Below the pieces are notes generated by a model. It did not search any database. It saw nothing but the letters and a program-made list of their open reading frames with translations, and was not told where the DNA came from. 64,000 nt of DNA from Rugalucina vietnamica. Its lineage: Eukaryota; Mollusca; Bivalvia; Lucinida; Lucinidae. Shown here piece by piece: positions 29,843-41,617 of this stretch; the stretch's first letter is position 1; every line of letters starts with the position of its first letter. Both the position numbers and the translations under genes were made by a program. The stretch lies in contig OZ024870.1 in assembly GCA_964017185.1 (NCBI GenBank), forward strand, positions 63,342,812 through 63,406,811, given 5' to 3'.

Positions 29843-30313
29843 CAGCATCATGAGAAAACGGATTTTTGTCTATGTGAAAACAAAAATGTAGATCAGTGCC
29901 TTTGTTTTCACTACTCTGATAGTACAACTTCTCTTCTTCAATCCAAAATTTCAAACTTTTAGCCCTTTTGTGAGGCTGTACAGGCTGGATTGTGTCGGAC
30001 CTGGTTGAAAATCCTGGAAGTGGCCCTGTGGCGGAGCGGTTAAGAGCCCTGTTTCTTAATCACTTGTTCGTCTCACTGCTGTGTCTGGTGTGGGTTCGAG
30101 CCCCGCACTAGCCACATGTGAGACAAGGCAAGTTCTGCTTGCGGGTGTGCCAGTTGGTTTTTCTTGAGATTCTCCTGTTTTGGCCCACCTACTGATTGGC
30201 CTGTCACATATGAGCTGAAATAATTTTGAAAGGGACGTAAAACTGAATTAAAAAAAGAAAAAAAAGAAAGAAAAGAAAACCCTGAAGACCAGTTTTCTCC
30301 CATTTAGGCTCAT
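29843..30313 (+). mobile_element. MITE family 1 copy split by SINE family B
   Basis: The MITE runs from GCAGCATCATGAGAAAACGG to the end CAGTTTTCTCCCATTTAGGCTC. Positions 30012-30280 are a tRNA-derived SINE flanked by GAAAATCCTGGAAG and GAAAACCCTGAAG, probable target duplications. Confidence 0.75.
30012..30280 (+). mobile_element. tRNA-derived SINE (family B)
   Basis: The head GTGGCCCTGTGGCGGAGCGG TTAAGAGC and B box GGTTCGAGCCCCGCACTAGCC look like a Leu/Ser-type tRNA. The body ends AAAGGGACGTAAAACTGAAT plus an A-rich tail. A minus-strand copy is at 56603-56850. Confidence 0.85.
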
Positions 30314-30593
30314 ATAATAGAGAAAAAATATCAAATAATAATATTTGATAATACATGAAAAATCATGAAGGAAGTTTTCTGAAGAATAGGACTGTATACA
30401 TAAGTATGCACCTGTATGTGCTTTTTATGCCATTTGTCATTCATTCATTCATTCTTTTTTTTTTCTGAAGGAAGTTATTATATATTCTGCTGAAATACAA
30501 TGCAATGGGTGTTTTTCTATATAATCTTGGTGTATGGTATTGCTTTTTTGTTTAAATGTCACTAGGTTCATGTACTTGTATTTTATATCAGTA

Positions 30594-30762
30594 ACTGCAC
30601 AACTGATCAGCGTCTTTGATTTCGCTACTCCGACAGAACAATCCCTCTTATAATTAAATCCAAATTTTCAAGCCACTAGCCTGCTTCTGTGATTGTACAG
30701 GCTGGTTTGTGTCAGACCTGGTCGGAAACCTAAATTGTTGGTTTTCTCATGCGAAGGCTCAT
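30594..30762 (+). mobile_element. MITE family 1, right half
   Basis: Begins within the inner hairpin (GCACAACTGATCAGCGTC) and runs to GGTTTTCTCATGCGAAGGCTCAT. Confidence 0.7.
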
Positions 30763-31061
30763 ATTTTCTCTGTCTTCCTTGTTTTAAAAATCTACTTCAC
30801 CACATCATCGCTCAGGAGTCATAAGCATCATAACTAAAACCTTGATGTTTGCTAAAATGACTTTTTGACACTGTCGCAATATGTAATAGTCAGTACACAT
30901 TCTTGCATTTATGTACCAAAAAGGACTCTCAATTATGTAAAGAAGCAAGACATCAGAAGTCAGATAAAACCTGACAAAAACAATTTGTTATGAGTCATCA
31001 GCAAAGACATCAAAACAGACTGATCAGGGACTTGTCTGTTTTCTTGTCTTGAAGACCTTAA

Positions 31062-31525
31062 AGGAATAGGATCACAAACTATAATTTGTGCTTTTTATGA
31101 CAGCCTTTATGTAGCTGGACAGTTTGCAACGAATTTCGTGAAAATCAACCAATGTATAAGAAAATTAGAGTGGTTTGAAAATTTTGATGGCCAACATCCA
31201 GAACGAGGCTGTGAGGGTATGACGTCACTCCCTCACAAATATAAAATTATAAATATCTGCCACATCCATGCAAATTAAAGAAGGAAAGTCGTCAAAATAC
31301 TTTCCATTCACTTAACCAGAATCATACTGATCTGTTTTCAATTGTATAAAACTAAGTGTACTACTGTAAATAAGCATTTTTCTTTTTTGGTCACAAAATG
31401 GCTAAATTTTAAAACTCTCATATCTTCAATACCACCTAACCGATTTTCATAAATGTGGTGTCAAAATGTTTGTCACACTCATCTCTTTCTTCTGAAATGA
31501 AGGATAATGTTTGTAAATCATTCCT
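31062..31525. mobile_element. Non-autonomous element with TTAA target duplication
   Basis: TTAA (31058-31061) precedes AGGAATAGGAT and TTAA (31526-31529) follows ATTCCT, a pattern of Kolobok- or piggyBac-type elements. A decayed relative starts at 14311. Confidence 0.55.
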
Positions 31526-31529
31526 TTAA

Positions 31530-32160
31530 GCCTTCTGACAAGTACTGTAAGTTTGGAAAATTTTGTATGACTTTTGTTTCAGGAATTTTCTATTATCTGA
31601 ATTATAGAATTTAGGACCAAATACTCATTCAGTCAATAACACTTATGATAATTTGCTCATATTTCTCACAGTAAATCTATTCTCATTATCCACTTCATAC
31701 AACAGTATGACAGTATTCACTTTTGAAACCCCACAGTTTTACCTTGTGCCTGTTTTATTGTATCTGTTATCTTGACAAACTTCTAGTTTTTATCAAAATG
31801 TGTTTTAGATTGCATAATATAAAAAAGACTTGCCTCTGCTTACATGTACATATCAAAACACCATTATATATTATATCATGCATGTGCCAAAATGTTATCA
31901 ATCAAATTGCATGTTTTCATTAATAAAGATATTAAAAAAAACACACTCATTGTTTTGCAGTATTAAGTCTTTTTTTCCTCTGGTCTTTGTATTCACCAGA
32001 TTCGGAAATCTAACAATTTGAAAGGGGGTCAGTTGTGTGATCTATTATAGAGTGTCGGAAGTGAGATGTCATCCCATATTTTTGCAAGATTTTCCAATCC
32101 ATTATTAAATGATTAAAATAGGGCACATTTTAAGCTACTAGAACTATACTAGAATCCAAC
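31530..32160. other. Intergenic AT-rich sequence, no gene
   Basis: No protein similarity or repeat ends recognised apart from the ACTGTAAGTTTGGAAAATTT motif near 31545. Confidence 0.4.
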
Positions 32161-32438
32161 TCATTACGAAAACTTGCCCATGCAATATACAGTGATTTTT
32201 AAATTTGTAAAAAAATAAAATTTTCAGTAGAATTTTTTTGATATGCTTCTTATTTTTGCTCAAAATATAAATTGTGGGTACACGTTAGAACCGCCTTGCC
32301 GAGGCGGTTCTAACGAGTACCCACAATCTATGTTTTGGAGCAAAAATAAGAAAAATAGGTATACCCCTGCATACCCCATTTTTTCTACATAGAAGTGGGG
32401 TTCAAGGGGGTATACATTGCATGGACGTTTTCCTGATG
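32161..32438 (-). mobile_element. MITE family 2 copy
   Basis: TCATTACGAAAACTTGCCC ... GGACGTTTTCCTGATG, with a perfect central GAACCGCCTTGCCGAGGCGG TTC-type hairpin. Confidence 0.85.
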
Positions 32439-32663
32439 TATTGGTGAAATACCTTCTGTATGCTTTCCCAATCATTGCCTGCCATTCCATCTGTACCTTA
32501 TGTACACAGTGTACAGTGTGTTTCTATGTAAAAATCTCTTGTGGTTGATTTTAATTTAGAGTGATGTCTTCAAACACTTAACATGTAAGCCAAATGACCA
32601 ACTTTAAACTTTATTTACCTCTGTGTCAGGATAATACATGTATTAAACAGCTATGCCAGTATA

Positions 32664-32941
32664 TCATTATGAAATGCCCATGCAATATACAGAGAATGTT
32701 TTGAACATAAAAAATTGAAAGTTTTATTGGAAAATTTTGGTTAATTTTAATATGTTTGCTCTAAACATTGATTGTGGGTACACGTTAGAACTGCCTTGCC
32801 GAGGTGGTTCTAACGAGTACCCACAATCTATGTTTTGGAACAAAAATATAAAAAAATAGGTATACCCCTGCAAACCCCAGTTTTTCTATGTAAAAGTGTG
32901 GTTTTAGGGGGTATACCTTTCACGGACATGTTTTACTGATA
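32664..32941 (-). mobile_element. MITE family 2 copy
   Basis: Same orientation as the previous copy and about 230 bp from it; slightly more diverged ends (TCATTATGAAATGCCC ... CATGTTTTACTGAT). Confidence 0.8.
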
Positions 32942-33057
32942 TACATATTACACCTCTGAGTAAAATATGAAGTATCAAACATTTCAACAAGCTGTGCATA
33001 ATTACAAAAACACAGCATTTCACAGATATTTCAGACATAATTATTTGGATTTCTAGA

Positions 33058-33312
33058 TCATTTAGATTTCTTGTTTTTCAGTTTCAAATACTGTCCATAT
33101 GTAGCCAGCACCTTCCTGTGTACCCCATCTAGCTTCTCAATACAGTCATACGTAGACACCAGTAGTGTGTTCATCCTCTCATCAATAAAACTCTCAATGT
33201 CATCAAAGAATACATTGAGAAAATTACTGGTGTAGGCCACACCAAGCTGGCATCGGCTGTCGGCATATCCAAATTGGCCACCAGCTCCTGGGTGACCAAA
33301 TATGTTATATTG
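33058..33312 (-). CDS. Beta-lactamase/esterase-domain protein, last coding exon
   Basis: The minus-strand exon begins after an acceptor (TATTTTCAG, complement of 33313-33321) in phase 0 and ends TGA at 33058-33060, giving 84 residues. It reads FGHPGAGGQFGYADSRCQLG then VAYTSNF. The H-P-G-A-G-G motif and the following 'YAD...GVAY' strand match the C-terminal KTG-like region of serine beta-lactamase-fold proteins (class C/EstB, LACTB-like, as in C. elegans lact proteins). The tail is a helix rich in charged residues ending in lysines. Catalytic SxxK and YxN must lie in upstream exons, to the right. None was seen up to 64000, so the preceding intron exceeds 30 kb. TTTATT at 32610 is a possible poly(A) signal on the minus strand. 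The gene converges with COLGALT. Confidence 0.75.
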   Translation of the reverse strand, partial: QYNIFGHPGAGGQFGYADSRCQLGVAYTSNFLNVFFDDIESFIDERMNTLLVSTYDCIEKLDGVHRKVLATYGQYLKLKNKKSK

Positions 33313-33347
33313 CTGAAAATACAGAATAGTGGAATGTTAAGTAATGT

Positions 33348-33521
33348 CCGGGCCCCAACGTTATAAAACATTTTTCAAGCTCAGCTCAGCTGAGCATGAA
33401 ATTTCAACGGCTGAAAAATGCTGAAATAGTAAAAAAACAGGAAAATTGAGGTTCAAAACTCAAAACCTGGTAATTTATCCTGCTTGTAAATGTTAAAATG
33501 CCAACAATTGTTGGCATTTTT
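33348..33521. mobile_element. MITE family 3, left half
   Basis: Starts GGGCCCCAACGTTATAAAAC and runs through CAAGCTCAGCTCAGCTGAGC to GCCAACAATTGTTGGCATTTT, where it stops at the first base of element E3. The matching right half is at 60947-61020, 27.4 kb away. Confidence 0.75.
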
Positions 33522-35683
33522 AGCTCACCTGAGCCGAAGGCTCACAAGGTGAGCTTATAGGATGGCCATGATCCGGCGTCCGTCCGTCGTCCGTCGTCCG
33601 TCGTCCGTCCGTCGTCGTCGTCCACAATTTCAAAGATCTTCTTCTCTGAAACCGCTTGGCCAATCTAGTTGAAATTTTATGTGGAGCCTCCTTGGGTAGT
33701 GGCATTTCAAGTTTGATCGCGAAATCCAGGTCACATGACCAAGATGGCCGCCACGCCCATATATGGTAAAAACCCTTCAAAAATCTTCTTCTCCAGAACC
33801 GGTGGGCTGATTTCCACGAAACTTGGTATGTAGCATCGGGGACTTCAGCCCATCATAGTTTGATAAAATGATGACCCTTGGATGACCTTGACCTATTTTA
33901 CGGCAAGGTCAAATTTGGAAACATAGGCTTTTACATGGTAAAAAGTGAAAACTATGGATTTTTTGAAAACTATTGCAGCCTGAGGCCTGAAAAGTGGTAG
34001 ATGCAAACAACTAATGGAGTAGATGAAGGTATGTGATTAATTTAGGTCAAGGTCATCTCTTGACCTTGGCCAGTCTGTCGTCCATTCACACTTTTCAAAG
34101 ATCTTCTTCTCTGAAACTGCTGGGCCAATCAAAGTGAAATTTTATGTGGAGCATCCATGGGTAGAGGAGATGCAAGTTTGATCGCGAAATCCAGGTCACA
34201 TGACCAAGATGGCTGCCACGCCCATATATGGTAAAAACCACTCAAAAATCTTCTTCTCCAGAACCGGCAGGCCGATTTTCATGAAACTTGGTATGTAGCA
34301 TTTGGGGCTTTAGCCCATCATAGTTTGATAAAATGATGACCCTAGGATGACCTTGACCTAATTTACGGCAATGTCAATTTCGGAAACATAGGCTTTTACA
34401 TGGGAAAAAGTGAGAACTATGGATTTTTTGAAAACTATTGCAGCCTGATGCCTGAAAAGTGGTAGATGCAAACAACTAACGGAGTAGATGAAGGTATGTG
34501 ATTAATGTAGGTCAAGGTCATCTCTTGACCTTGGCCAGTCTGTCGTCCATACACACTTTTCAAAGGTCTTCTTCTCTGAAACTGCTGGGCCAATCAAAGT
34601 GAAATTTTATGTGGAGCATCCATGGGTAGGGGAGACGAAAGTTTGATCGCAAAATCCAGGTCACATGACCAAGATGGCTGCCACGCCCATATATGGTAAA
34701 AACCACTCAAAAATCTTCTTCTCCAGAACCGGCAGGCCGATTTTCATGAAACTTAGTATGTAGCATCTGGGACTCCAGCCAATCATAGTTTGATAAAATG
34801 ATGACCCTAGGATGACCTTGACATATTTTACGGCAATGTCAATTTTGGGAACATAGGCTTTTACATGGGAAAAAGTGAAAACTATGGATTTTTTGAAAAC
34901 TATTGCAGCCTGATGCTTGAAAAGTGGTAGATGCAAACAACTAATGGAGTAGATGAAGGTATGTGATTAATTTAGGTCAAGGTCATCTCTTGACCTTGGC
35001 CAGTTTGTCGTCCATACACACTGTTCAAAGATCTTCTTCTCTGAAACTGCTGGGCCAATCAAAGTGAAATTTTATGTGGAGCATCCATGGGTAGGGGAGA
35101 CGAAAGTTTGATCGCGAAATCCAAGTCACGTTACCAAGATGGCCGCCACGCCCATATATGGTAAAAACCACTCAAAAATTTTCTTCTCCAGAACCGGCAG
35201 GCCAATTTTCGCGAAACTTGGTATGTAGCATTTGGGACTACAGCCCATCATAGTTTGATCAAATGATGACCATAGGATGACCTTGACCTATTTTACGGCA
35301 AGGTCAATTTTGGAAACATAGGCTTTTACACGGGAAAAGGCGAAAACAATGGATATTTTGGAAACTGTTGCAGTCTGAGACCTGGAAGTTGCTAGATGCA
35401 GACAACCAATGGAGTCAATTGAGGTAAGTAATTAATGAAGGCCAAGGTCATTTCTTGACCTTGACCCAAAGTCATTTAAATATCAAAATTAAAATTATGG
35501 TTTTCTCATAAATCACTGGGTTTTGAAACTATTGTAGCCTGAGACCTGAAACTTTGCAGATGCAGACAACTTATGAATTCAATAAAGGTGTGTGAGTATT
35601 CAAGGTCAAGGTCATTTCATGATGACTTAATACTCCAGGATCAGGCTTCAGGTGAGCGTTCTCAGGACCAATGGTCCTCTGGT
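33522..35683 (+). mobile_element. AGCTCACC-type repeat element E3
   Basis: Complete copy from AGCTCACCTGAGCC to AGGACCAATGGTCCTCTGGT. It has about four ~465-bp tandem units, each with GACCTTGGCCAGTCTGTCGT. Subfamily differs from E1/E2 (CACGCCCATATATGG). Confidence 0.85.
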
Positions 35684-37007
35684 GCTTAATTTCTTATGCA
35701 AAATGTACAGCCCCAAGGGGTTCTTCGGGGCATGGCAGCTTCATTTTTAGCTGGTGGTGTACGTTGTTGACTTATTTTAACCCGACAAAAAAAAAGAAAC
35801 ACAATTGTAGGATTTTCTTGTTAAGTTCCCCATTGATTGCCCAAATTCAAAATGTCATAAAATCCTTATTTCTAATTTAATCGTGCTAATACTCGAGGAC
35901 AGTGTAGAAGCTTGTAAACTCTTCAAAAAATGATTATGAAATCATTCTTGCAAAAGATGAACATGGTTTGTAGGTGATAATTCAAAGGTACTGTTCAATA
36001 GAAACTGGGAGTATGTGTTTCAATAAAAAAAAAAAAAAAAAAAAAACGCCAAAAACTTTATTTTTGCATAAATTGGGACGGACATCTTAGAAGTTAATCC
36101 ACACCTTTTGTCTTTCAAAAACACGTTTTGACAATACTGGACTATTACACTGATCAAAAGTATGCTCAACTGTTTTTGCAATTTGTATGGTTTATCTCCA
36201 GTATGCAAACACTAATCAGAGGGTAGTGTACGACAAGGTCTGTCACGTGCTTCAAACTTGTGCGCGAATAAAAAGCTATCAGGTACTAGAAAAGTGAATT
36301 TCTGAGTACATTTAGGCATACCGAGATGATTCCAGTTGCCTAAACTAATCACGAAAGAGAGCATATAAATAATGCACATTTCTTGTGACTTTATTTGACC
36401 CTCGTTGTGTTTATGATCAAATTTCTTGAACATATTTTCGACCCCTGATACGATACTTTGCTAAGAATGTGCCATTTTTCAAACCATATTTTGTCGCCTA
36501 TGGTTGGTTGGTTGGTTGGTATATATTCTGCTGATTACAATGCACCATATTTATACCACGAGTTCAGGAATCCCTTCACCTATCCCTTCACCACTGCGCA
36601 GTGATAGGATTAATGCCCACCACCATTCACTGATAACCCTAACATATATTTGAATCCTGCCAATGCGGATTTCGCTCCTTTGTTCCTTAACCTTGCCACG
36701 TCACTTTTATACCATACTACCCAAAGCCCCTTTTCCCCAGTGACACGGGCTGCCTGAGGTGGAGGAAAGCCAGGACACATCTCGGCTTCCCGGAATGTGC
36801 CTGTGAAACCACCCCGTCCGCCTGGCGACAGCCAGACCACATACTTTTCGTCAGGTTAATTCTTTTTTATTCTGAAAAACATTTGCCCACAGTGGGGCAC
36901 GAACCCGTATGAAAGTGGTATGTAGCAAAGCAAGAAACCTCCTCACTCCTTACTCCGCTATAGCGGACACCCTTTTTAAGTCTTACATAATTCTTTTCCA
37001 CCAACAG
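35684..37007. other. CABIN1-segment intron sequence with a SINE-like piece
   Basis: No upstream CABIN1 exon was seen. 36016-36046 is an A-run. 36850-36970 on the minus strand carries GGTGTCCGCTATAGCGGAGT ... CGGGTTCGTGCCCCACTG, a tRNA-like SINE head. Confidence 0.45.
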
Positions 37008-38948
37008 GAAGGGCAAGGCCAAACATCTACAAGACCACAATGCACCTGGAGTAACTCTTTATTGGGAGGAAGCTATAGATGTGTTTGAGTATTTTAAGCC
37101 CAAATCTATGCCAGAGTTTGATGGATATAAACATGATACAATTTCAGCAGAGGTTAGTTATTTCTGTCTTCATTGGAGCACTGTTTGTTTTTTTTCTCTG
37201 TTTGTTATCAGTGTCCATGGTTCTATCCCAGTTTAGCACAGTTTGTTCTGGTTCATTTAACTGAAGGAATCTGGGGCTTTTAAGTTGGACAATGAGAACA
37301 AAGCTGCTTGCAAAAATAAAATAAAAAAATATTCATGAAGAAAAATGCAAAAAAGTAAATGGTTGTGCAAAGAAATTGGTCCACAGTACCCACCTCTGGA
37401 AGTTAGACTACAGTTGATCATCTGATTCAGCTTTTGCTTTATTCTTTAATATTTACATTTCTGATGCAAGGTCTTAATAGATCGATAGAACTGGAATGCG
37501 ATTCATAGTTTCATGAACAATTTCTTGTCCTGCGATATCTTGTCCTTGTATCACCTTGATACTTTTTCAGCAAGTGATAGAGAGAAATGAATGTAAATAT
37601 AATCAACAAGTTTAATTTTTCTGATGTTCATGGAGCTATGAACCACAGTGGGTGGAGTGCAAAGCTTACATGAATACCGGAGTTCATTCATTTTGCACAC
37701 AACCCACTGTGGTTCATAGCTATATGAACATCAGAAAAATGAAATTCCGTTCTTAGGTAATTGGTTTTAGGTATGATATATGACTATGTTGACACATGAC
37801 TTTGTTTTAGGTATGATACATGCATGTGTTGAATTGATTACTTTGAAATTAAAGTGTTTTCCTATTAGATGGAATGTCTACTGAAAAGAATACTGCCTCT
37901 GATCCCTGAGTCCTCAAAATCTACAGGCCTGTCGGCAGATGACATCCAGAACTATATAGAGGGCGTTAGTACAGCCACACCAGATATTCCAGAGGGAAGG
38001 GAGGTCACTCTGTAAGTATTTAAGGAGATTTATGACAAGGATTATAGTCTTCAAAGTCAGCATATGATATCCACAGCTATATACTGACATTATTTTCTGA
38101 CATTGGCCAATCAAATGCTATGTTACGTTCACAAGTGCATTAGAATTCTTGTTAATTATACCCCCGGCATTTAGTTTTCGCTTTTCCGTTCGTCCGTTCG
38201 TATGTTCGTTCGTTAGTTCGTTTCTTCGTTCGTAATTCCGGAACGTTCGTAGAATTTATGTCAAAGTTTTGGTTAAAGTTTCTCTAGAGGTGTATATCTC
38301 ATGAACCAATGGTCAGAAACTATTCATATTTGGACCATAGGTACCCTATAGGGTTTGCTTTGTTTCCATGAGTTCGGACCCCAGGGTCCATGCCCGGGGG
38401 TGGGGCTGGAGGTCAAAATCTAGGTCACCTTTAAAATGTGCTGTTTACAATGTTAATGTTTCTTCTCTTAAGTTCATATCTTAACAAACAATCATAGGAA
38501 TGTATTCTTATATAGTTCATAGATACCCTTTAGGGTTGCGTTCATATTCAATGTCACCAAATCCTGGTTACCGTCCCCAGGGGTGGGGCTAGAGGTCAAA
38601 ATCTAGGACACATTTTTATATGATATATACCATGATAAACTTTCTGTAAGTCTGTTTTCTTGACATCCACTAAGTCTTGCCAGAACGCATTCATACTTAG
38701 ACCATAGGTACCATGTAAGATTCAGACTGTAGGGTCTATGTGCGGGGGTGGGGGGGGGGGGGGCTAGAGGTCAAAATCTAGAACTTCTTTAATAATTGTA
38801 TTTTCTGTACTTTTTTTTTACTATCATGTTAAGAAATCATTCATACTTGCCCCATAGGTACTCTATAAGGTTTGCCTTGTTTCTGATGACATTAGACACT
38901 AGGGTACATGCTGGGGGTGGGGCTAGAGGTCAAAATCTAGGACATCTT

Positions 38949-38983
<35 letters not shown>

Positions 38984-39650
38984 ATGACATTCTAATTTCA
39001 TTTCAATCTAGGACTGAGGACCTGACCCACAATGTCCGCGCTTATGTCCTAGATTGGGTATACACGTCAGCTCTGTATACCGCTCTAAAATAGATATGTC
39101 ATTCTAAAACTACACTTCCCCATGTTTGTATGTTAAGTACTTTACACTGCTTATTTCTAAAATGTTCTTGATGAGGGTGCTGTCTTTCGTTGGTGATGTG
39201 AGGTTCAATGTCAGGGGTGAGCATGTGCCGGGTTGTTTAGGTAGGGGGTAGGGAATGGGGATTGGTGGTTTCTAAAATGTACTTGATAAGGGTACTGTTT
39301 TTCATTGGTGATGTGAGGTTCAATGTCAGGGGTGAGCATGTGCCGGGTTGCTTAGGTAGGGGGTAGGGAAGGCGGCTTGGTGGCTATCAGCCGGGGGTAT
39401 ACGTGCCTCTCAAGGCACTTTTTCTGGTTTTTTCTAGAAACATGAAAAGGAAAGTAGCAGATATGCTTGTCAACCTTTTTACACCCAGCTTCTTATCTTA
39501 TGAGCTATACATCTCGATTTTTTCAATTTGGAAAAGTTCAGTTTCATTCATTTTTGGTGATTCTTAATCATTTCTTTTGATTTTCAGACCCGTGGTGAAT
39601 GAGATTTATTATCTTCTCGCAGACTATTACCTAAAAAATAAGGAGGTGGG
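37008..39650 (+). CDS. CABIN1: CABIN1 fragment: three consecutive exons
   Basis: Exons 37008-37152, 37869-38011 and 39588-39645 (or -39650) are open with matching phases (1 base in; 0/0; 2/1). They encode LYWEEAIDVFEYFKPKSMPE FDGYK, LLKRILPLIPESS ... YIEGVSTATPDIPEG and PVVNEIYYLLADYYLKNKE. These align in order with human CABIN1 ([49 protein letters not shown]). CABIN1 (calcineurin-binding protein, animal HIR3) is a TPR scaffold of the HIRA histone H3.3 chaperone complex. The last donor is ambiguous: GAG|GTGGGG fits the family exon end, GG|GTGAGT is the better consensus. No other CABIN1 exon is visible between 24060 and 64000, and the segment is flanked by transposon ends. It is therefore probably a captured fragment, though no disabling change is seen. 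Confidence 0.85.
37614..37744. mobile_element. Fold-back MITE in CABIN1 intron
   Basis: Inverted arms CTGATGTTCATGGAGCTATG and its inverse (CATAGCTATATGAACATCAG), with ACCACAGTGGGT paired to ACCCACTGTGGT. Confidence 0.8.
38157..39427 (+). mobile_element. TATACCCCCGGC element with Helitron-like 3' end
   Basis: Starts TATACCCCCGGCATTTAG. Near the 3' end is the inverse GCCGGGGGTATA, then hairpin GTGCCT-CTCA-AGGCAC, TTTTT and CTGG. Hairpin plus CTRR is the Helitron 3' signature. The interior has TTCGT repeats and four diverged GGTCAAAATCTAGG units, plus a 27-T run (38952-38979). It lies inside the second CABIN1 intron. Confidence 0.6.
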
Positions 39651-40639
39651 GTGAGTAAAAAGCCAACACCTTATGCATTTATAAAACCAGGAAAAGATAT
39701 CTTTGTTGAAGTTTTTTGATAAACATATTCATTTATTCTTCACTATCTGCTCTAACTTTTTAGCTCACCTGAGCCGAAGGCTCACAAGGTGAGCTTATAG
39801 GATGGCCATGATCCGGCGTCCGTCCGTCCGTCGTCCACAATTTCAAAGATCTTCTTCTCTGAAACCGCTTGGCAGATCTAATTGAAATTTTATATGGAGC
39901 CTCCTTGGGTAGTGGCATTTCAAGTTTGATCGCGAAATCCAGGTCACTTGACCAAGATGGCTGCCAGGCCCATATATGGTAAAAACCGCTCAAAATTCTT
40001 CTTCTCCAGAACCAGTGGGCCGATTTCCACGAAACTTGGTATGTAGCATCGGGGACTTCAGCCCATCATAGTTTGATAAAATGATGACCTTTGGATGACC
40101 TTGACCTATTTTACGGCAAGGTCAAATTTGGAAACATAGGCTTTTACATGGGAAAAAGTGAAAACTATGGATTTTTTATACCCCGCCACTTAAAAAAGTG
40201 CGGGGTATTATGTTATACCCTCCAAAAAAATTTGCGTTCGAGTGTCCATCCATCCGTCTGTCCGTCCGCCCGTCTGTCCGTCCGTTCCCATGAGGAGGTA
40301 CTTACGTGGCTTGGAATCAGCATTTTTGATACTTGAGTGGCAAATAGCTATTATGTGGCTATCCACCTAAGAGATTTGAATGGACTGTTCCAAACAACTA
40401 AGGGGGGTAACCCCTAAACATTTGGTGTTCAAGGCTCTTAAAAGTGGATAGAAAAATGTCCAGACCATATAGACGTCCAACACCATGGACAAAGGACAAG
40501 GTTCACGAATGGCAAAAATCGGCCCTGTATCAGAAATTAATGAAATTTGGACACAAGATAGACGTAGGTCTCCTGAGATCGAAAATGCATTTTTGAAACA
40601 TGTGACGTAATTATAAAGCATTTCTGACGTCATTAACAT

Positions 40640-40920
40640 ACCCTACCCCACGCGGCGCGGGTAGTGAATTTATAACGTTAATGACGTTATACGCTTGTCG
40701 TAGCAGCGTTATGAATGCAACATATTCTGCTCGCACTCACTGACCACCAGTTGGAAATGGATATCATTGCTACCGTGACACTGTTAGTCAATGATTTACA
40801 CAGGTGCAACCCCCTAACTTCATTCATCAGCGATGAACGTAGGATAAGAAATGAACGTATGGCATTGTTAATATCTCCAGTAGCCCGATATCTACAGTGC
40901 GCTAATCTAAAGATATGAAC
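40640..40920 (+). other. Unrecognised open stretch in block G
   Basis: Both strands are open here: 67 codons on + from 40715 and 158 codons on - over 40687-41163. The + frame has a protein-like mix (ILLALTDHQLEMDIIATVTL) but no recognised family. It could be a decayed exon of the element's own gene. Confidence 0.2.
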
Positions 40921-41386
40921 CATGATTATTACAGTTTTCCAAAATATGAGATCGATGAGAAATAAATAATCTAGAGACCCATATCGGTCACTCCGAAAAG
41001 TTAACAGGAACATCATGGGAGAAACGCAGAGTTTGTTGCACTTGCACAAATACCGGGTCGTGACATCAGTCTGCCAATTAAGAAAAAGAACATTATTTTG
41101 CTCTCTCGGTCCATTATCATGCTTAAAACAAGACATGCATGCATATGCTTTTGGACGCGCCAATACGCCAACTACGTGACGAGATATTACAGATGCACGT
41201 TTCCGTCACGCATGGCGAAAGGGCTATGAATAAAATGTGTAAATTCTTAATTTTTTTCTTGTAAATGTAATTTATTGCCTAAATAGACCAGTTTCACACA
41301 ATATCAACAGGCGTTTATTAATTAAGACGAAAGCCGTAAAGTAAATGGGCAATTCGCGAGTGCGCGCTGTTAATACACGATTCGCG

Positions 41387-41617
41387 CCGCATCGTGAGAA
41401 TACCGGATTTTTGCCTATGCAAAAACAAAGGCACAGATCAGCTTCGCAGTGACCGCGAAGCTGATCAGCGCCTTTGTTTTTGCTACATGGATAAAATTTC
41501 TCTTCTTCTTAAATCCGAAATTTCAAGTTTGTAGCCTGTTTTAGTAGCTGTTCAGATTGGATTGTGTAGGACCTGATCAGAAACCCCAAAGACCGGTTTT
41601 CTCGCGTCGCGGCTCAT
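41387..41617 (+). mobile_element. MITE family 1 copy in block G
   Basis: From CGCATCGTGAGAATACCGG to TTTTCTCGCGTCGCGGCTCAT with the inner hairpin CAGATCAGCTTCGC/GCGAAGCTGATCAGCG. Confidence 0.8.

Noticed and set aside
30012..30120. Possible tRNA gene (GTGGCGGAGCGG, GGTTCGAGCCCCGC)
   Set aside because: The boxes sit in a dispersed SINE with a conserved non-tRNA body and an A-rich tail; not a functional tRNA.
36610..36840. 76-codon minus-strand frame (GGRGGFTGTFREAEMCPG)
   Set aside because: Lies in a SINE-like/repeat-rich stretch and matches no known domain.
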